Source: Rhodococcoides corynebacterioides
Lineage (GTDB): Bacteria; Actinomycetota; Actinomycetes; Mycobacteriales; Mycobacteriaceae
Direction of reading: 5' to 3'
Length of the DNA stretch: 64,000 nucleotides
Assembly: GCF_019834675.1 (NCBI RefSeq)
Contig: NZ_JABUBU010000001.1
Span: 62,001-126,000, forward strand
The translations under genes and the position numbers were made by a program. Below the pieces are notes generated by a model that was given only the letters and a program-made list of their open reading frames with translations, did no database searches and was not told the DNA's origin. This document shows, one piece after another, positions 8,574 through 17,073 of this stretch; position 1 is the stretch's first letter; every line of letters begins with the position of its first letter.

Positions 8574-9950
8574 TCAACCGAATGAGTGATCGACGGCCGT
8601 CGCGACTGTTCTGTTCGATGTCGCGGCCGGGCGCGGCGCCCGGACAGCGTCGAGGTCACGGCCGGAGCGCTCGGGCAACGACAGGGCGGCCCATGCACTC
8701 GCTACCGAGATCACCACCAGGAACAACGCTATCGGCCAGGTGTTCGTGCCGCCGCCCGCGGCTGCGAGCAGCGTTGTGGCGATGAGGGGGGAGAATCCGG
8801 AACCGATGGTCTGCGCGAGTTGGTAACTGGTGGATACTGCGGTGTACCGAACCTCGGTCGGGAACAATTCGGTGAGCATCACCGGTGCGACCCCGTTGAC
8901 CGACGTCATCACGAATCCGATATAGAGCGACACGGTGATGACCATCGTCGCGGTGCTACCCGTGTTGACGAGGTGGAAGATGGGGAAGGCCAGGACTGCG
9001 GTTGCAGTGATCCCGGCGATGATGACCGGGCGACGTCCTATCTTGTCGGAGAGCGCGGCATAGACCGGCGTCATGACGATGCTCGACAGGGTGCCCAGGA
9101 GTACTGCGGTCAGAGCAGCGGAGCGTGAGTGCCCGATCGTCGGCGTGTAGGAGAGAAAGAAGATCGCGAAAACGCCCATCCCGCAATAGGGTCCGATCTG
9201 AAACAGGATCGACTTCAGCAGCGTGGCCGGCTCGGAACGGGTCAAGGCCAGGATCGGGGTTCCCTGTGCGGGAGCCTTCGTGGCCGAGCGGTTGTCCTCG
9301 AAGACCGGGCTCTCGGAGATGCGAGCCCTGAAGTACATGCCCAGAGCGAGCAGGCCGAAGCTGCACAAGAAGGGTACCCGCCAGCCCCAGCTGAGCATCT
9401 GATCCTCGGGCAGCGAGGCAACCCACAGCATGGCTCCGGTGGCGAGGACCGATCCGGTTGGGGCTCCCATTGCGGCAGAACTGCTTGCAAGGCCTCGCTT
9501 TTCAGTACTCGCATGCTCGGACACCATCAGGACCGCGCCGCCGTACTCGCCGCCGACCGCGAAGCCCTGCACCAGGCGCAACATGACGAGCAGCAGCGGT
9601 GCCGCCGCGCCTATGCGGTCGTAGGTCGGTAGCAGGCCGATCGCACCACTGGTGATTCCCATCGTGACCATGGTCACCACCATCACGTTCTTTCGGCCGA
9701 AGCGGTCTCCGAAGTGCCCGAAGACAATGGCGCCGACGAACCGGGCCACGTAGCCGGCGGCCAACGTCGCGAGAGCGACGAGAGTGCCGACGACCGGGCT
9801 CAGGTTCGAGAAGAAGACTCGATTGAACACGAGGGCAGCTGCGGTGCCGTAGAGGAGAAAGTCGTAGTACTCGATCGTCGTCCCGAGGTAGCTGGACAGT
9901 GCGACGCGGCGGACGTACGAGGGTGATCGATCTGGTCCGAGGGTGCTCAC
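8574..9950 (-). CDS. MFS transporter, metabolite:H+ symporter (MHS) family
   Basis: A 458-residue 12-helix major facilitator protein. The N-terminal segment SSYLGTTIEYYDFLLYG and FGHFGDRFGRKNVMV are MHS-family hallmarks (KgtP, ProP, ShiA, PcaK relatives), and GFAVGGEYGGA is the conserved fifth-helix motif. MHS members import organic acids with protons. I prefer the GTG at 9950, which has GGAAGG 8 bases upstream, over the far upstream in-frame ATG. It is the first gene of the minus-strand unit of the island, so import of the aromatic acid substrate is the likely role. Confidence 0.88.
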   Translation of the reverse strand: MSTLGPDRSPSYVRRVALSSYLGTTIEYYDFLLYGTAAALVFNRVFFSNLSPVVGTLVALATLAAGYVARFVGAIVFGHFGDRFGRKNVMVVTMVTMGITSGAIGLLPTYDRIGAAAPLLLVMLRLVQGFAVGGEYGGAVLMVSEHASTEKRGLASSSAAMGAPTGSVLATGAMLWVASLPEDQMLSWGWRVPFLCSFGLLALGMYFRARISESPVFEDNRSATKAPAQGTPILALTRSEPATLLKSILFQIGPYCGMGVFAIFFLSYTPTIGHSRSAALTAVLLGTLSSIVMTPVYAALSDKIGRRPVIIAGITATAVLAFPIFHLVNTGSTATMVITVSLYIGFVMTSVNGVAPVMLTELFPTEVRYTAVSTSYQLAQTIGSGFSPLIATTLLAAAGGGTNTWPIALFLVVISVASAWAALSLPERSGRDLDAVRAPRPAATSNRTVATAVDHSFG

Positions 9951-10043
9951 GGGCAGTCCTTCCGAGGATCTGTGTCGGCGTTTGCAGCCACTACTCGATG
10001 CGTGATGTGACTCACACTTGTCGGCCGCGAGCAACGTACATCA

Positions 10044-10066
10044 CATGCAAGATTGAATGCAATAGC
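10044..10066. promoter_or_regulatory. Operator-like half palindrome, site 1
   Basis: The minus strand reads GCTATTGCATTCAA here, the same 14 bases found on the plus strand at site 2 (10108-10121). Site 1 is thus an inverted, imperfect copy of site 2 in the divergent promoter region. A GntR-type repressor encoded at 18199 is the natural candidate to bind it. Confidence 0.55.
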
Positions 10067-10112
10067 GCGTTGATGTGCACCCATCGGCTGGAAAACTGCA
10101 GCTCAAAGCTAT

Positions 10113-10132
10113 TGCATTCAAGATTGAATGCA
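10113..10132. promoter_or_regulatory. Perfect 20-bp palindrome, operator site 2 of the catabolic island
   Basis: TGCATTCAAGATTGAATGCA has 9-bp arms around GA. It lies 64 bp upstream of the first RraA gene, between two divergent operons, where an operator controlling both would sit. FCD-type GntR regulators bind short AT-rich palindromes of this kind; the link to the GntR gene at 18199 is inferred from location. Confidence 0.65.
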
Positions 10133-10196
10133 GAGTATGGTCCACATCACACGGTCGATCGTCGGTGATCGGCGCCCATGAAAGTGAGACACATCG

Positions 10197-10838
10197 ATGG
10201 TTGCGACAGCTGCCGAACGCGCACCAGCCACCGGCGCGATCCCGACCGAACGCTTCTCCGCTGCCACGGCGCACGAGGCGGCCGGCCGGATCGGCGCGCT
10301 TCCGGCCCGGATTCGGCCCGCCTATGACGGTGCGGAGATCTACGGTCCCGCCTACCCGGTGCTGTGTCCGGTGGGGGACAACCTGTGGCTGCACCGCGCT
10401 GTCGCCGAAGCGTCCCCGGGAGACGTGCTGGTGGTTCAGACGACCGCCGGCGCGGAGTACGGCTACTGGGGTGAGATCCTCAGCGAAGCCGCGCGCGCCC
10501 GCGGCTTGGGCGGACTGGTTCTCGATGGAGGTGTCCGAGACGTGGGCGCTCTCGCGCACGTCGGCTTTCCCGTCTTCTCCTCGTCGATCTGCATCAACGG
10601 CACCATCAAGGATCCTGATGCACCGGGCAGGCTGGGTGGCCCGATTCGACTGGGCGCCCACCGAATTGCGCGCGGCGACGTCATCGTCGGTGATGTCGAC
10701 GGTGTCGTGGTCATCCCCCGAGATCAGTGGCCCGAGGTGCAGAAAGCCTCGCGGGAGCGTGAGGAGAAGGAGGCCGCGATCATCGCCCAGATTCGATCCG
10801 GCGCCTCCACCCTCGACCTGTACTCCTTGCCCCGCTGA
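10197..10838 (+). CDS. RraA-family aldolase, 4-carboxy-4-hydroxy-2-oxoadipate (CHA) aldolase-like
   Basis: A 213-residue RraA-like protein with the features of class II CHA/HMG aldolases: GDNLWLHRAVAEASPGDVLVV, the WGEILSEAARARGLGG helix and the metal/substrate motif VLDGGVRD (Asp110, Arg114, Asp115). CHA aldolase cleaves 4-carboxy-4-hydroxy-2-oxoadipate into pyruvate and oxaloacetate, the last step of the gallate and protocatechuate-4,5 pathways. Its neighbours, a class III extradiol dioxygenase and a LigJ-like hydratase, fit that step. It is the first gene of the plus-strand operon, and among the three RraA proteins here it looks closest to the aldolase type. Confidence 0.85.
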   Translation: MVATAAERAPATGAIPTERFSAATAHEAAGRIGALPARIRPAYDGAEIYGPAYPVLCPVGDNLWLHRAVAEASPGDVLVVQTTAGAEYGYWGEILSEAARARGLGGLVLDGGVRDVGALAHVGFPVFSSSICINGTIKDPDAPGRLGGPIRLGAHRIARGDVIVGDVDGVVVIPRDQWPEVQKASREREEKEAAIIAQIRSGASTLDLYSLPR

Positions 10839-10949
10839 CATCTCCTCCCCGCCGGTGGTCGGGTGCACCGACGCCGTGTCTCACTCACGAAAGAGGTTTT
10901 CCATGTACATGTTTCACGCTACAACAGTCAGGAACGAGGTCGATGCACG

Positions 10950-11933
10950 ATGAGTCGAATCGTGGCCGTCGTCGGCACTTCTCACAGCCCGATGCTCGGC
11001 ATGGAGCCAGAGCGCATGTGGAATCTGCGTGCCGAGAACGACGCGGCAGGCGAGTACGACCTGTACGACCGACGGGGAGCTGTTCGCACCTTCGAGGAAC
11101 TCGTCACCGCGGCTGACGGCCGATACGACGACGAACTGTCCCTCGAGACCTGGAACGCGAAGTACGACGCAGCATCGGCCTGTGTGGACCGCCTTCGCAA
11201 GGATCTGATCGCGCTCGAGCCCGACCTGCTCATCGTCATCGGCGATGATCAGGAGGAACTGTTCACGGCCCGCAACCAGCCTGCGATCGCGGTGTATCAC
11301 GGCGAGAAGATCGAGACGCACAAGCCGATCGAGATGGGAAACGCTCTGCTGAGCCAGGTGCAGCGCAACCTCGGCATGGACGGCGAGATATACCCCGCAC
11401 ATCCGACGGCCGCGCTCCACATCATCGAGGAGTTGATCTCCCGCGATTTCGACATTGCGTCGAGCTCGGAAACCGAGACCGAAGGTGGCTTCGGCCACGC
11501 CTTCGCGTGGGTGGTGGGCAAGATGCTGAAGAACGTCACCATTCCGATGGTGCCGGTACTGATCAACACATACTTCCCGCCCAATCAGCCGACCCCCGGC
11601 CGGTGCTACGACCTCGGCCGTGCTCTGGCCGGTGCGGTCGACTCTCTGCCCGGTGACCTTCGAGTCGCGGTCGTCGCCTCGGGCGGGTTGAGCCACTTCG
11701 TGGTCGACGACGAGCTCGACCGTCGCATCCTCGACGCCATGATCGACCACGACGAAGCTACTCTGCGCGCTCTGCCTGTCGAGCAGCTGAACTCCGGTAC
11801 GTCCGAGGTTCGCAACTGGATCGCCGCTGCCGGCGCAGCACAAGATCTCGACCACCGCTGGAGCGAATACATCCCCGCCTGGCGTAGTCCCGCCGGCACC
11901 GGTATCGGTCTCGCGTTCGGGCTCTGGACATGA
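10950..11933 (+). CDS. Class III extradiol ring-cleavage dioxygenase (LigB superfamily, gallate/3-O-methylgallate type)
   Basis: A 327-residue one-domain enzyme of the LigB superfamily. It begins SRIVAVVGTSHSPMLG, with His12 at the position of the first iron ligand, and continues with LLIVIGDDQEE and the C-terminal GGLSHFVVDDELDR. The N-terminal MWNLRAENDAAGEYDLYD resembles 3-O-methylgallate/gallate dioxygenases. These use Fe(II) and O2 to open trihydroxylated or methoxylated benzoates to 4-oxalomesaconate or its methyl ester. The LigJ-like and CHA-aldolase-like genes in the operon supply the next two steps. The ATG at 10950 follows GGAACGAGG; the 3' end overlaps the next start (ATGA). The exact substrate is not readable from sequence. 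Confidence 0.82.
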   Translation: MSRIVAVVGTSHSPMLGMEPERMWNLRAENDAAGEYDLYDRRGAVRTFEELVTAADGRYDDELSLETWNAKYDAASACVDRLRKDLIALEPDLLIVIGDDQEELFTARNQPAIAVYHGEKIETHKPIEMGNALLSQVQRNLGMDGEIYPAHPTAALHIIEELISRDFDIASSSETETEGGFGHAFAWVVGKMLKNVTIPMVPVLINTYFPPNQPTPGRCYDLGRALAGAVDSLPGDLRVAVVASGGLSHFVVDDELDRRILDAMIDHDEATLRALPVEQLNSGTSEVRNWIAAAGAAQDLDHRWSEYIPAWRSPAGTGIGLAFGLWT

Positions 11934-12592
11934 GCGAGTGCGGACGGCTTGCCGCGCTCGACACCTGTGCGGTCTCGGACGCGCTCGACGCGCTTCGACT
12001 ACCGGGTGCGGCACTGGGTCTGCATGCGGTGTCCGGTGAGCGTCGGATCGCGGGACGCGCCGTGACTGTCGATCTCGTCGAAGCAGAGGGTGCCGGCGCC
12101 GCGCCGAGGCATCTGTGCACCGCCGCAGTCGATGCCTCCGGACCAGACACGATCATCGTGGTCGCGCATCACGGACGCTCACACGTCGCGGGTTGGGGCG
12201 GCGTGCTGTCCGCCGGAGCCGTCGCTCGCGGTAGCGAAGGCGTGATCGTCGACGGTGCGGTACGGGACCTCGATGAGGCCCGCCAGTTCGGACTGACCGT
12301 GTACGCGGCGACGTCGGTACCCGTCACCGCACGCACACGCATCGTCGAACGAGCGTGGGATGTGCCGGTCGAGATCGCCGGCGTCCGAGTCGAACCGGGC
12401 GACTACGTACTTGCCGACGGCAGCGGAGTGGTCTTCGTTCCGCGCGATCGTATCGACGAGGTACTCGCCATTGCCGAGAGGATCGCCGCCAAGGAGGCCC
12501 TCATGCTCGCCCGTGTCCGAGAGGGCGAATCGATGGCGACAGTCATGAGCGCCGACTACGAAACCATGCTCGATCGAGAGGCAAGCCGATGA
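11930..12592 (+). CDS. RraA-family protein, second paralogue
   Basis: A 220-residue RraA/HMG-aldolase-like protein. The core WGGVLSAGAVARG and VIVDGAVRDLDE (Arg112, Asp113) keeps the metal-binding and catalytic residues of the aldolase group. It overlaps the dioxygenase stop and the next RraA gene by ATGA on both sides, which implies translational coupling. It is clearly diverged from the first and third RraA genes, so it is not a recent duplicate. It could act on a related branch product such as the methyl ester of an oxo-acid, or as an oxaloacetate decarboxylase; neither can be decided from sequence. Confidence 0.8.
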   Translation: MSECGRLAALDTCAVSDALDALRLPGAALGLHAVSGERRIAGRAVTVDLVEAEGAGAAPRHLCTAAVDASGPDTIIVVAHHGRSHVAGWGGVLSAGAVARGSEGVIVDGAVRDLDEARQFGLTVYAATSVPVTARTRIVERAWDVPVEIAGVRVEPGDYVLADGSGVVFVPRDRIDEVLAIAERIAAKEALMLARVREGESMATVMSADYETMLDREASR

Positions 12593-13251
12593 CCGACCAT
12601 GCGCAGATCACCGAAGACCTGTCCTCGCTCGACACGAGTCACCTCAGCGACGCACTGGACAAACTAGGCCTCGCCGGACAGTGCGCGGGGCTGCTCCCCC
12701 TCGATCGCACGGTTCGTCTCGTCGGTCGGGCCTTCACCGTTCGCTATGTCCCGGTGGGGGACGACGGCGGAACAGTCGGTGACTACATCGACGACCTCGA
12801 CCCCGGCACCGTTGTCGTCCTGGACAACGCGGGGCGCCTCGACACGACAGTGTGGGGGGATCTCCTCACCGCGACCGCATCTCATCGCGGTGTGTCCGGG
12901 ACCGTCATCGACGGAGTGTGCCGTGACTCCGATTGCGCAGTGGAGCTGAACTACCCGGTGTTCAGCCGTTCGCGGTGGATGCGAACCGGCAAGGACCGCG
13001 TACGGGTGGACGGCTACAACGTGCCGGTGTCCGTCGGCGGGGTACGGGTCGAACAAGGGGACTGGCTCGTCGGCGACGCCGACGGGGTCGTCTCCATCCC
13101 GCTCGGCCGGGTCGGCGAGGTCATCGACCTCGCGTCCGGAATTCGCGACACCGAAGACGTCATTCGACGCGCCGTCCGATCAGGACAGTCGCTGACCGAC
13201 GCGCGCCGCGCGCACGGTTACCACACTCTGCAGACCCGACGGAAAGGCTGA
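12589..13251 (+). CDS. RraA-family protein, third paralogue
   Basis: A 220-residue RraA-like protein beginning MTDHAQITEDLSSLDTSHLS. It has LVGRAFTVRYVP, TVWGDLLTATASHRG and TVIDGVCRDSD (Arg112, Asp113), so the active-site Arg-Asp pair is kept. The start overlaps the preceding stop (ATGA), which decides the start among several upstream in-frame codons. It ends 5 bp before the flavin hydroxylase. Being the third RraA copy in one operon, it may be an aldolase or decarboxylase for another intermediate, or a structural partner in a mixed trimer or hexamer; this is inference. Confidence 0.8.
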   Translation: MTDHAQITEDLSSLDTSHLSDALDKLGLAGQCAGLLPLDRTVRLVGRAFTVRYVPVGDDGGTVGDYIDDLDPGTVVVLDNAGRLDTTVWGDLLTATASHRGVSGTVIDGVCRDSDCAVELNYPVFSRSRWMRTGKDRVRVDGYNVPVSVGGVRVEQGDWLVGDADGVVSIPLGRVGEVIDLASGIRDTEDVIRRAVRSGQSLTDARRAHGYHTLQTRRKG

Positions 13252-13256
13252 CCGGC

Positions 13257-15029
13257 ATGGCTCTCGCCGACATCGCCGATGTCGTGATCGTGGGCGGTGG
13301 CCCTGCGGGGTTGACGGCCGCGATCCAACTCGCGCAACTGGGAATCGACGTCACCGTCTACGAGCGACGTGCCACCACGTCGCACCTCCCGCGAGCACAC
13401 CTGCTCAACCAGCGCACGATGGAGATCTTCGACGCGATGGGGGTCGCGGACGACGTGTATGCCCTGTCACCGCCCGAGGACCGATGGCACCGTGTCGGCT
13501 GGTACACCTCGCTCGCCGGCGACCGACCGGGACAAGGCAGGGAAATCGGCCACATCGACGCCTGGGGAGGGGGCGCGGACCGCGAGCGGTATGCAGCAGC
13601 CAGCCCCAATCGATACGCCAACGTTCCGCAGATGCGCCTCGACCCGCTGCTCCGGACACACGCAGACCTGCACTGCGCGGGCAAGATCCACTACGGACAC
13701 GAGGTGCGTGACCTCCGGCAATGCGATGGCCATGTCGAGCTCGACATAGTCGAGATGGCCTCGGGTTCCACGCACACGGTGCGAGCTCGTTACGTCATCG
13801 CCGCCGACGGTGGGCGAGTGTGCTCGACACTGCTCGGCGTGTCTATGGAAGGGCCGACACAGCTTCTGGACATGGTCAGCATGCACGTCACCGCAGACCT
13901 GTCCTCCTGGGCCGTCGACGACCAGGTACTGCTCTACTACTTCGTCGATCCCAGTGGTTCGGGTTCCTTTCGAGGAAGCATCTGCGCCATGGGGCCCGAC
14001 ACGTGGGGGACAGAATCTCGCGAATGGGCATTCCACCAGGCGTTCTCCTGGGGAGACCCCGCAGCCAAGGACACCGACACCCTCGTCGCTCGTGTCCGGG
14101 ACATGCTGGGTATCCCGGATCTGCGCTTCGATGTCCACGCGATCAGCCATTGGGAGTTCGAAGGAGTGACTGCCGCGCAGTACCGTGTCGGCGACGTGTT
14201 CCTGGTGGGCAACGCGGCTCACCGCCATCCGCCGACCGGTGGGCTCGGACTCAATACCGCGGTGCAAGACGTCGACAATCTTGTCTGGAAGTTGTATCAG
14301 GTACTGCGCGGGCACGCCGGCGACGAACTGTTGGACACCTACGACGCAGAGCGCCGCCCGGTCGGCCTGTTCAACGTCCGTCATTCGCTGGAGAACGTCG
14401 GCGGTCATCGACGCGTCGCAGCAGCCCTGGGATTGAGTGCGGGCATCTCGACCGACGAGGGCTGGGCCGCCATCGACGCGTGGCTCGCACCGGGTGCCGA
14501 CGGGGAGCGGCGCCGCGCCGATGTCGCCGATGCGGTGGCCTCCAACGCCGACGATTACGGCCAGCTCAACGTCGAACTGGGCTTTCACTATTCGGAGGGC
14601 GCTGTCGTCCCCGACGGCAGCGCCCCACCGGTCCCGAGCAACCCGTTACGGGACTACATTCCGACCAGCCGGCCAGGCCACCATCTGCCGCACGCACGGA
14701 TCGACCAGAGCGCGTCGGCCGGATCGACTCTCGATCTGATAGATCGCCGGCGGTTCACCCTGCTCGTCGATCCTCGGACCGCACAGATCTGGACCGATGC
14801 CGTCGCCGCACGACACTTGCCCGTCGAGGTCGTCGCCATCGGCGGAGACGGCTCGGACGAACGGCCGGGAAGTTGGACACGACTACGCGAAGTGGATTCC
14901 GGCGGTGCAATTCTCGTTCGTCCCGACCGCCATGTTGCATGGCGGGCGATGACACTGCCGTCCGAACCTGGATCCGACCTCGCTGCTGCGCTGCACACAC
15001 TCACACGCACGGAAGGAGCGCTGGCATGA
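13257..15029 (+). CDS. FAD-dependent aromatic hydroxylase (TfdB-like)
   Basis: A 590-residue class A flavoprotein monooxygenase. The FAD dinucleotide motif is VVIVGGGPAGLTAAIQLA near the N-terminus, and the second FAD motif is GDVFLVGNAAHRHPPTGGLG. HLLNQRTMEIFDAMG and the long C-terminal thioredoxin-like domain match the 2,4-dichlorophenol/phenol hydroxylase group. It would hydroxylate a phenolic ring using NAD(P)H and O2. Upstream in-frame extension is antisense to nothing but overlaps the third RraA gene, so I use the ATG at 13257. Its stop overlaps the ligase start (ATGA). In the island it probably prepares the ring for cleavage. Confidence 0.88.
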   Translation: MALADIADVVIVGGGPAGLTAAIQLAQLGIDVTVYERRATTSHLPRAHLLNQRTMEIFDAMGVADDVYALSPPEDRWHRVGWYTSLAGDRPGQGREIGHIDAWGGGADRERYAAASPNRYANVPQMRLDPLLRTHADLHCAGKIHYGHEVRDLRQCDGHVELDIVEMASGSTHTVRARYVIAADGGRVCSTLLGVSMEGPTQLLDMVSMHVTADLSSWAVDDQVLLYYFVDPSGSGSFRGSICAMGPDTWGTESREWAFHQAFSWGDPAAKDTDTLVARVRDMLGIPDLRFDVHAISHWEFEGVTAAQYRVGDVFLVGNAAHRHPPTGGLGLNTAVQDVDNLVWKLYQVLRGHAGDELLDTYDAERRPVGLFNVRHSLENVGGHRRVAAALGLSAGISTDEGWAAIDAWLAPGADGERRRADVADAVASNADDYGQLNVELGFHYSEGAVVPDGSAPPVPSNPLRDYIPTSRPGHHLPHARIDQSASAGSTLDLIDRRRFTLLVDPRTAQIWTDAVAARHLPVEVVAIGGDGSDERPGSWTRLREVDSGGAILVRPDRHVAWRAMTLPSEPGSDLAAALHTLTRTEGALA

Positions 15030-16633
15030 ACGACTCGGTCCCTGTCATCGATGACGTGATCTCCGCCCGTCGACATTCGGTGGCAGACGTCCTGCACCGC
15101 ACCGCGAGGCGAGTCCCGACCAAGACGGCACTCGTCGGCGGCGATCGCGTCATCGACTACCGCGAACTCGACACCTCGGTCGATGTCGTCGCCGGGGCAC
15201 TCCATGCCCGTGGTGTCCGCCGCGGCGATCGAGTTGCGATTCTCTCGCGCAACAATTGGCAGTTCGTCGTGCTCACCTACGCCACAGCGCGGCTGGGTGT
15301 CATCCTCGTCCCGATCAACTTCATGCTCACCGCAGACGAGATCGCGTTCATCCTCGGCAACAGCGAGATCGCAGTCATGGTCACCGAACCGGCGTTCGTA
15401 CCGGCTGCCGAGCGAGCACTCGCCGTCTACGATCGGCCTCTGGCGGCGAGGGCAGTCATCGGAGCCACCGACGACCACACCGGCTGGGAGCCATTCGAGT
15501 CCTGGCTCGGGGTAGGCGACGCCGCTCCCGATGTGGTTGTCGGAGATGATGATCCGGTACGGATCATGTACACATCGGGTACCGAGTCGCGTCCCAAGGG
15601 CGCACTGCTGTCCAACCGTGCGCTGATTGCGCAATACACCAGCTGCATCATCGACGGCGGAATGGCGAGCGAGGACGTCGATCTGCACACCCTACCGCTG
15701 TATCACTGCGCGCAGCTCGATTGCTTCCTCGGCCCCGACATCTACCTCGGAGCCACCAGCATCATCCTTCCCGCGCCCGACCCCGACAAGATCCTGGCGG
15801 CGATCGAGACCCATGGCGTCACCAAGTTCTTCGCACCACCGACGGTGTGGATCTCGCTGCTGCGATCTCCGAACTTCGATCGAACGGACCTGTCGTCTCT
15901 TCGCAAGGGGTACTACGGCGCATCCGCGATGCCCGCCGAAGTGCTGCGCGAGATTCTCGAGCGCATACCGGACGTGCGGCTGTGGAACTTCTACGGACAG
16001 ACCGAATTGGCCCCGGTCGCCACGATCCTCGGTCCCGATGAACAGGTGAGTCATCCGGGTTCCGCCGGCCGCCCGGTGCTCAACGTCGAGACCGTCGTCG
16101 TGGACGAGAACAACACCGTTCTTCCGGTCGGAGAGATCGGGGAGGTCGCTCACCGCAGTCCACAAGCCACCCTCGGCTACTGGCGTGATCCGGTACGTAC
16201 CTCGGAAGCGTTCCGCGGCGGCTGGTTTCACTCGGGTGATCTGGGCTGCTTCGACACCGACGGCAGGCTGACCATCGTCGACCGCAAGAAGGACATGATC
16301 AAGTCCGGCGGGGAGAACGTCGCCAGTCGCGAGGTCGAGGAAGAGATCTACCGTCATCCGGATGTCGCCGAGGTCGCCGTCTTCGCGATTCCCCATCCGA
16401 AATGGGTGGAGGCCGTCTGCGCGGTTGTCGTGGCCAAACCGGGAACCGACCTCGACGAGGTGGCAGTGCGGTCACACTGCTCGAATCGATTGGCGGGATA
16501 CAAGATCCCCAAACACGTCGTGATCGTCGACACCTTGCCGAAGAACCCGAGCGGAAAAATTCTCAAGCGAGACCTACGCACCGCCTTCGCCGACCTCGCA
16601 ACTACAGCCGACCTCGCAACCACGGAGAGATGA
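15026..16633 (+). CDS. AMP-forming acyl/aryl-CoA synthetase
   Basis: A 535-residue ANL-superfamily ligase. The P-loop-like motif is MYTSGTESRPKG (about residues 178-189), the A5 region is NFYGQTELAP, the A7 motif GWFHSGDLG, A8 VDRKKDMIKSGGENV, and the C-terminal catalytic Lys is in PKNPSGKILKR. It activates a carboxylic acid with ATP and transfers it to CoA. The start at ATG 15026 overlaps the preceding stop. In this operon the substrate may be an aromatic or side-chain acid; CoA activation is not required by the gallate route, so it may feed another branch. Two near-identical short segments (ADLATTADLATTE) end the protein. Confidence 0.88.
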   Translation: MNDSVPVIDDVISARRHSVADVLHRTARRVPTKTALVGGDRVIDYRELDTSVDVVAGALHARGVRRGDRVAILSRNNWQFVVLTYATARLGVILVPINFMLTADEIAFILGNSEIAVMVTEPAFVPAAERALAVYDRPLAARAVIGATDDHTGWEPFESWLGVGDAAPDVVVGDDDPVRIMYTSGTESRPKGALLSNRALIAQYTSCIIDGGMASEDVDLHTLPLYHCAQLDCFLGPDIYLGATSIILPAPDPDKILAAIETHGVTKFFAPPTVWISLLRSPNFDRTDLSSLRKGYYGASAMPAEVLREILERIPDVRLWNFYGQTELAPVATILGPDEQVSHPGSAGRPVLNVETVVVDENNTVLPVGEIGEVAHRSPQATLGYWRDPVRTSEAFRGGWFHSGDLGCFDTDGRLTIVDRKKDMIKSGGENVASREVEEEIYRHPDVAEVAVFAIPHPKWVEAVCAVVVAKPGTDLDEVAVRSHCSNRLAGYKIPKHVVIVDTLPKNPSGKILKRDLRTAFADLATTADLATTER

Positions 16634-16636
16634 CCG

Positions 16637-17026
16637 ATGACACGTCGATCGATCGAGATCCCGGGCCTCCACCACGGCAGAGCCCCCATCCCGCAGGCCT
16701 CGCTGGTGGGTCCGTTACTGACCTCGAGCGGAATCAACGGACTCGACCCCGACAGCGGAGCCGTACCCGAGACCGTGGACGCGCAGGTAGCGCTGATCTT
16801 CTCCAATATCGGCCGCATCCTCGACAAGGCGGGCGGCACCACGGACGACATCGCCAAACTGACGTTCTTCGTGCGAGACCGGGCGGCACGGGCGGTCATC
16901 GATCCGCACTGGGTGGCGATGTTCCCCGACGAGGTCAGCCGCCCGGCACGGCACACCCTCGAGTACCCGCTTGCCGACCCGCTGCTCATCCAGTGCGAAC
17001 TCATCGCGTACGTCGGCGACGCCTGA
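16637..17026 (+). CDS. RidA/YjgF-family protein
   Basis: A 129-residue RidA-family protein. It has the family pattern: LLTSSGINGLDPDSGAVP near the N-terminus, VDAQVALIFSNIGRILDKAGGT, DIAKLTFFVRD and PLLIQCELIAYV at the end. RidA proteins hydrolyse reactive enamine/imine intermediates, and members in aromatic-degradation operons can act on amino- or hydroxymuconate-type intermediates. The canonical Arg is seen in PARHTLEYP. It starts 3 bp after the ligase stop, so it belongs to the same operon. Confidence 0.85.
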   Translation: MTRRSIEIPGLHHGRAPIPQASLVGPLLTSSGINGLDPDSGAVPETVDAQVALIFSNIGRILDKAGGTTDDIAKLTFFVRDRAARAVIDPHWVAMFPDEVSRPARHTLEYPLADPLLIQCELIAYVGDA

Positions 17027-17073
17027 CACCCCGCGTGACCCACACGATCGAACTACCCCCAGACACGAGGAAC

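Noticed and set aside
13721-15025. Long N-terminal extension of the AMP ligase
   Set aside because: It lies out of frame over the flavin hydroxylase; the ligase domain begins right after the ATG at 15026, which overlaps the previous stop.
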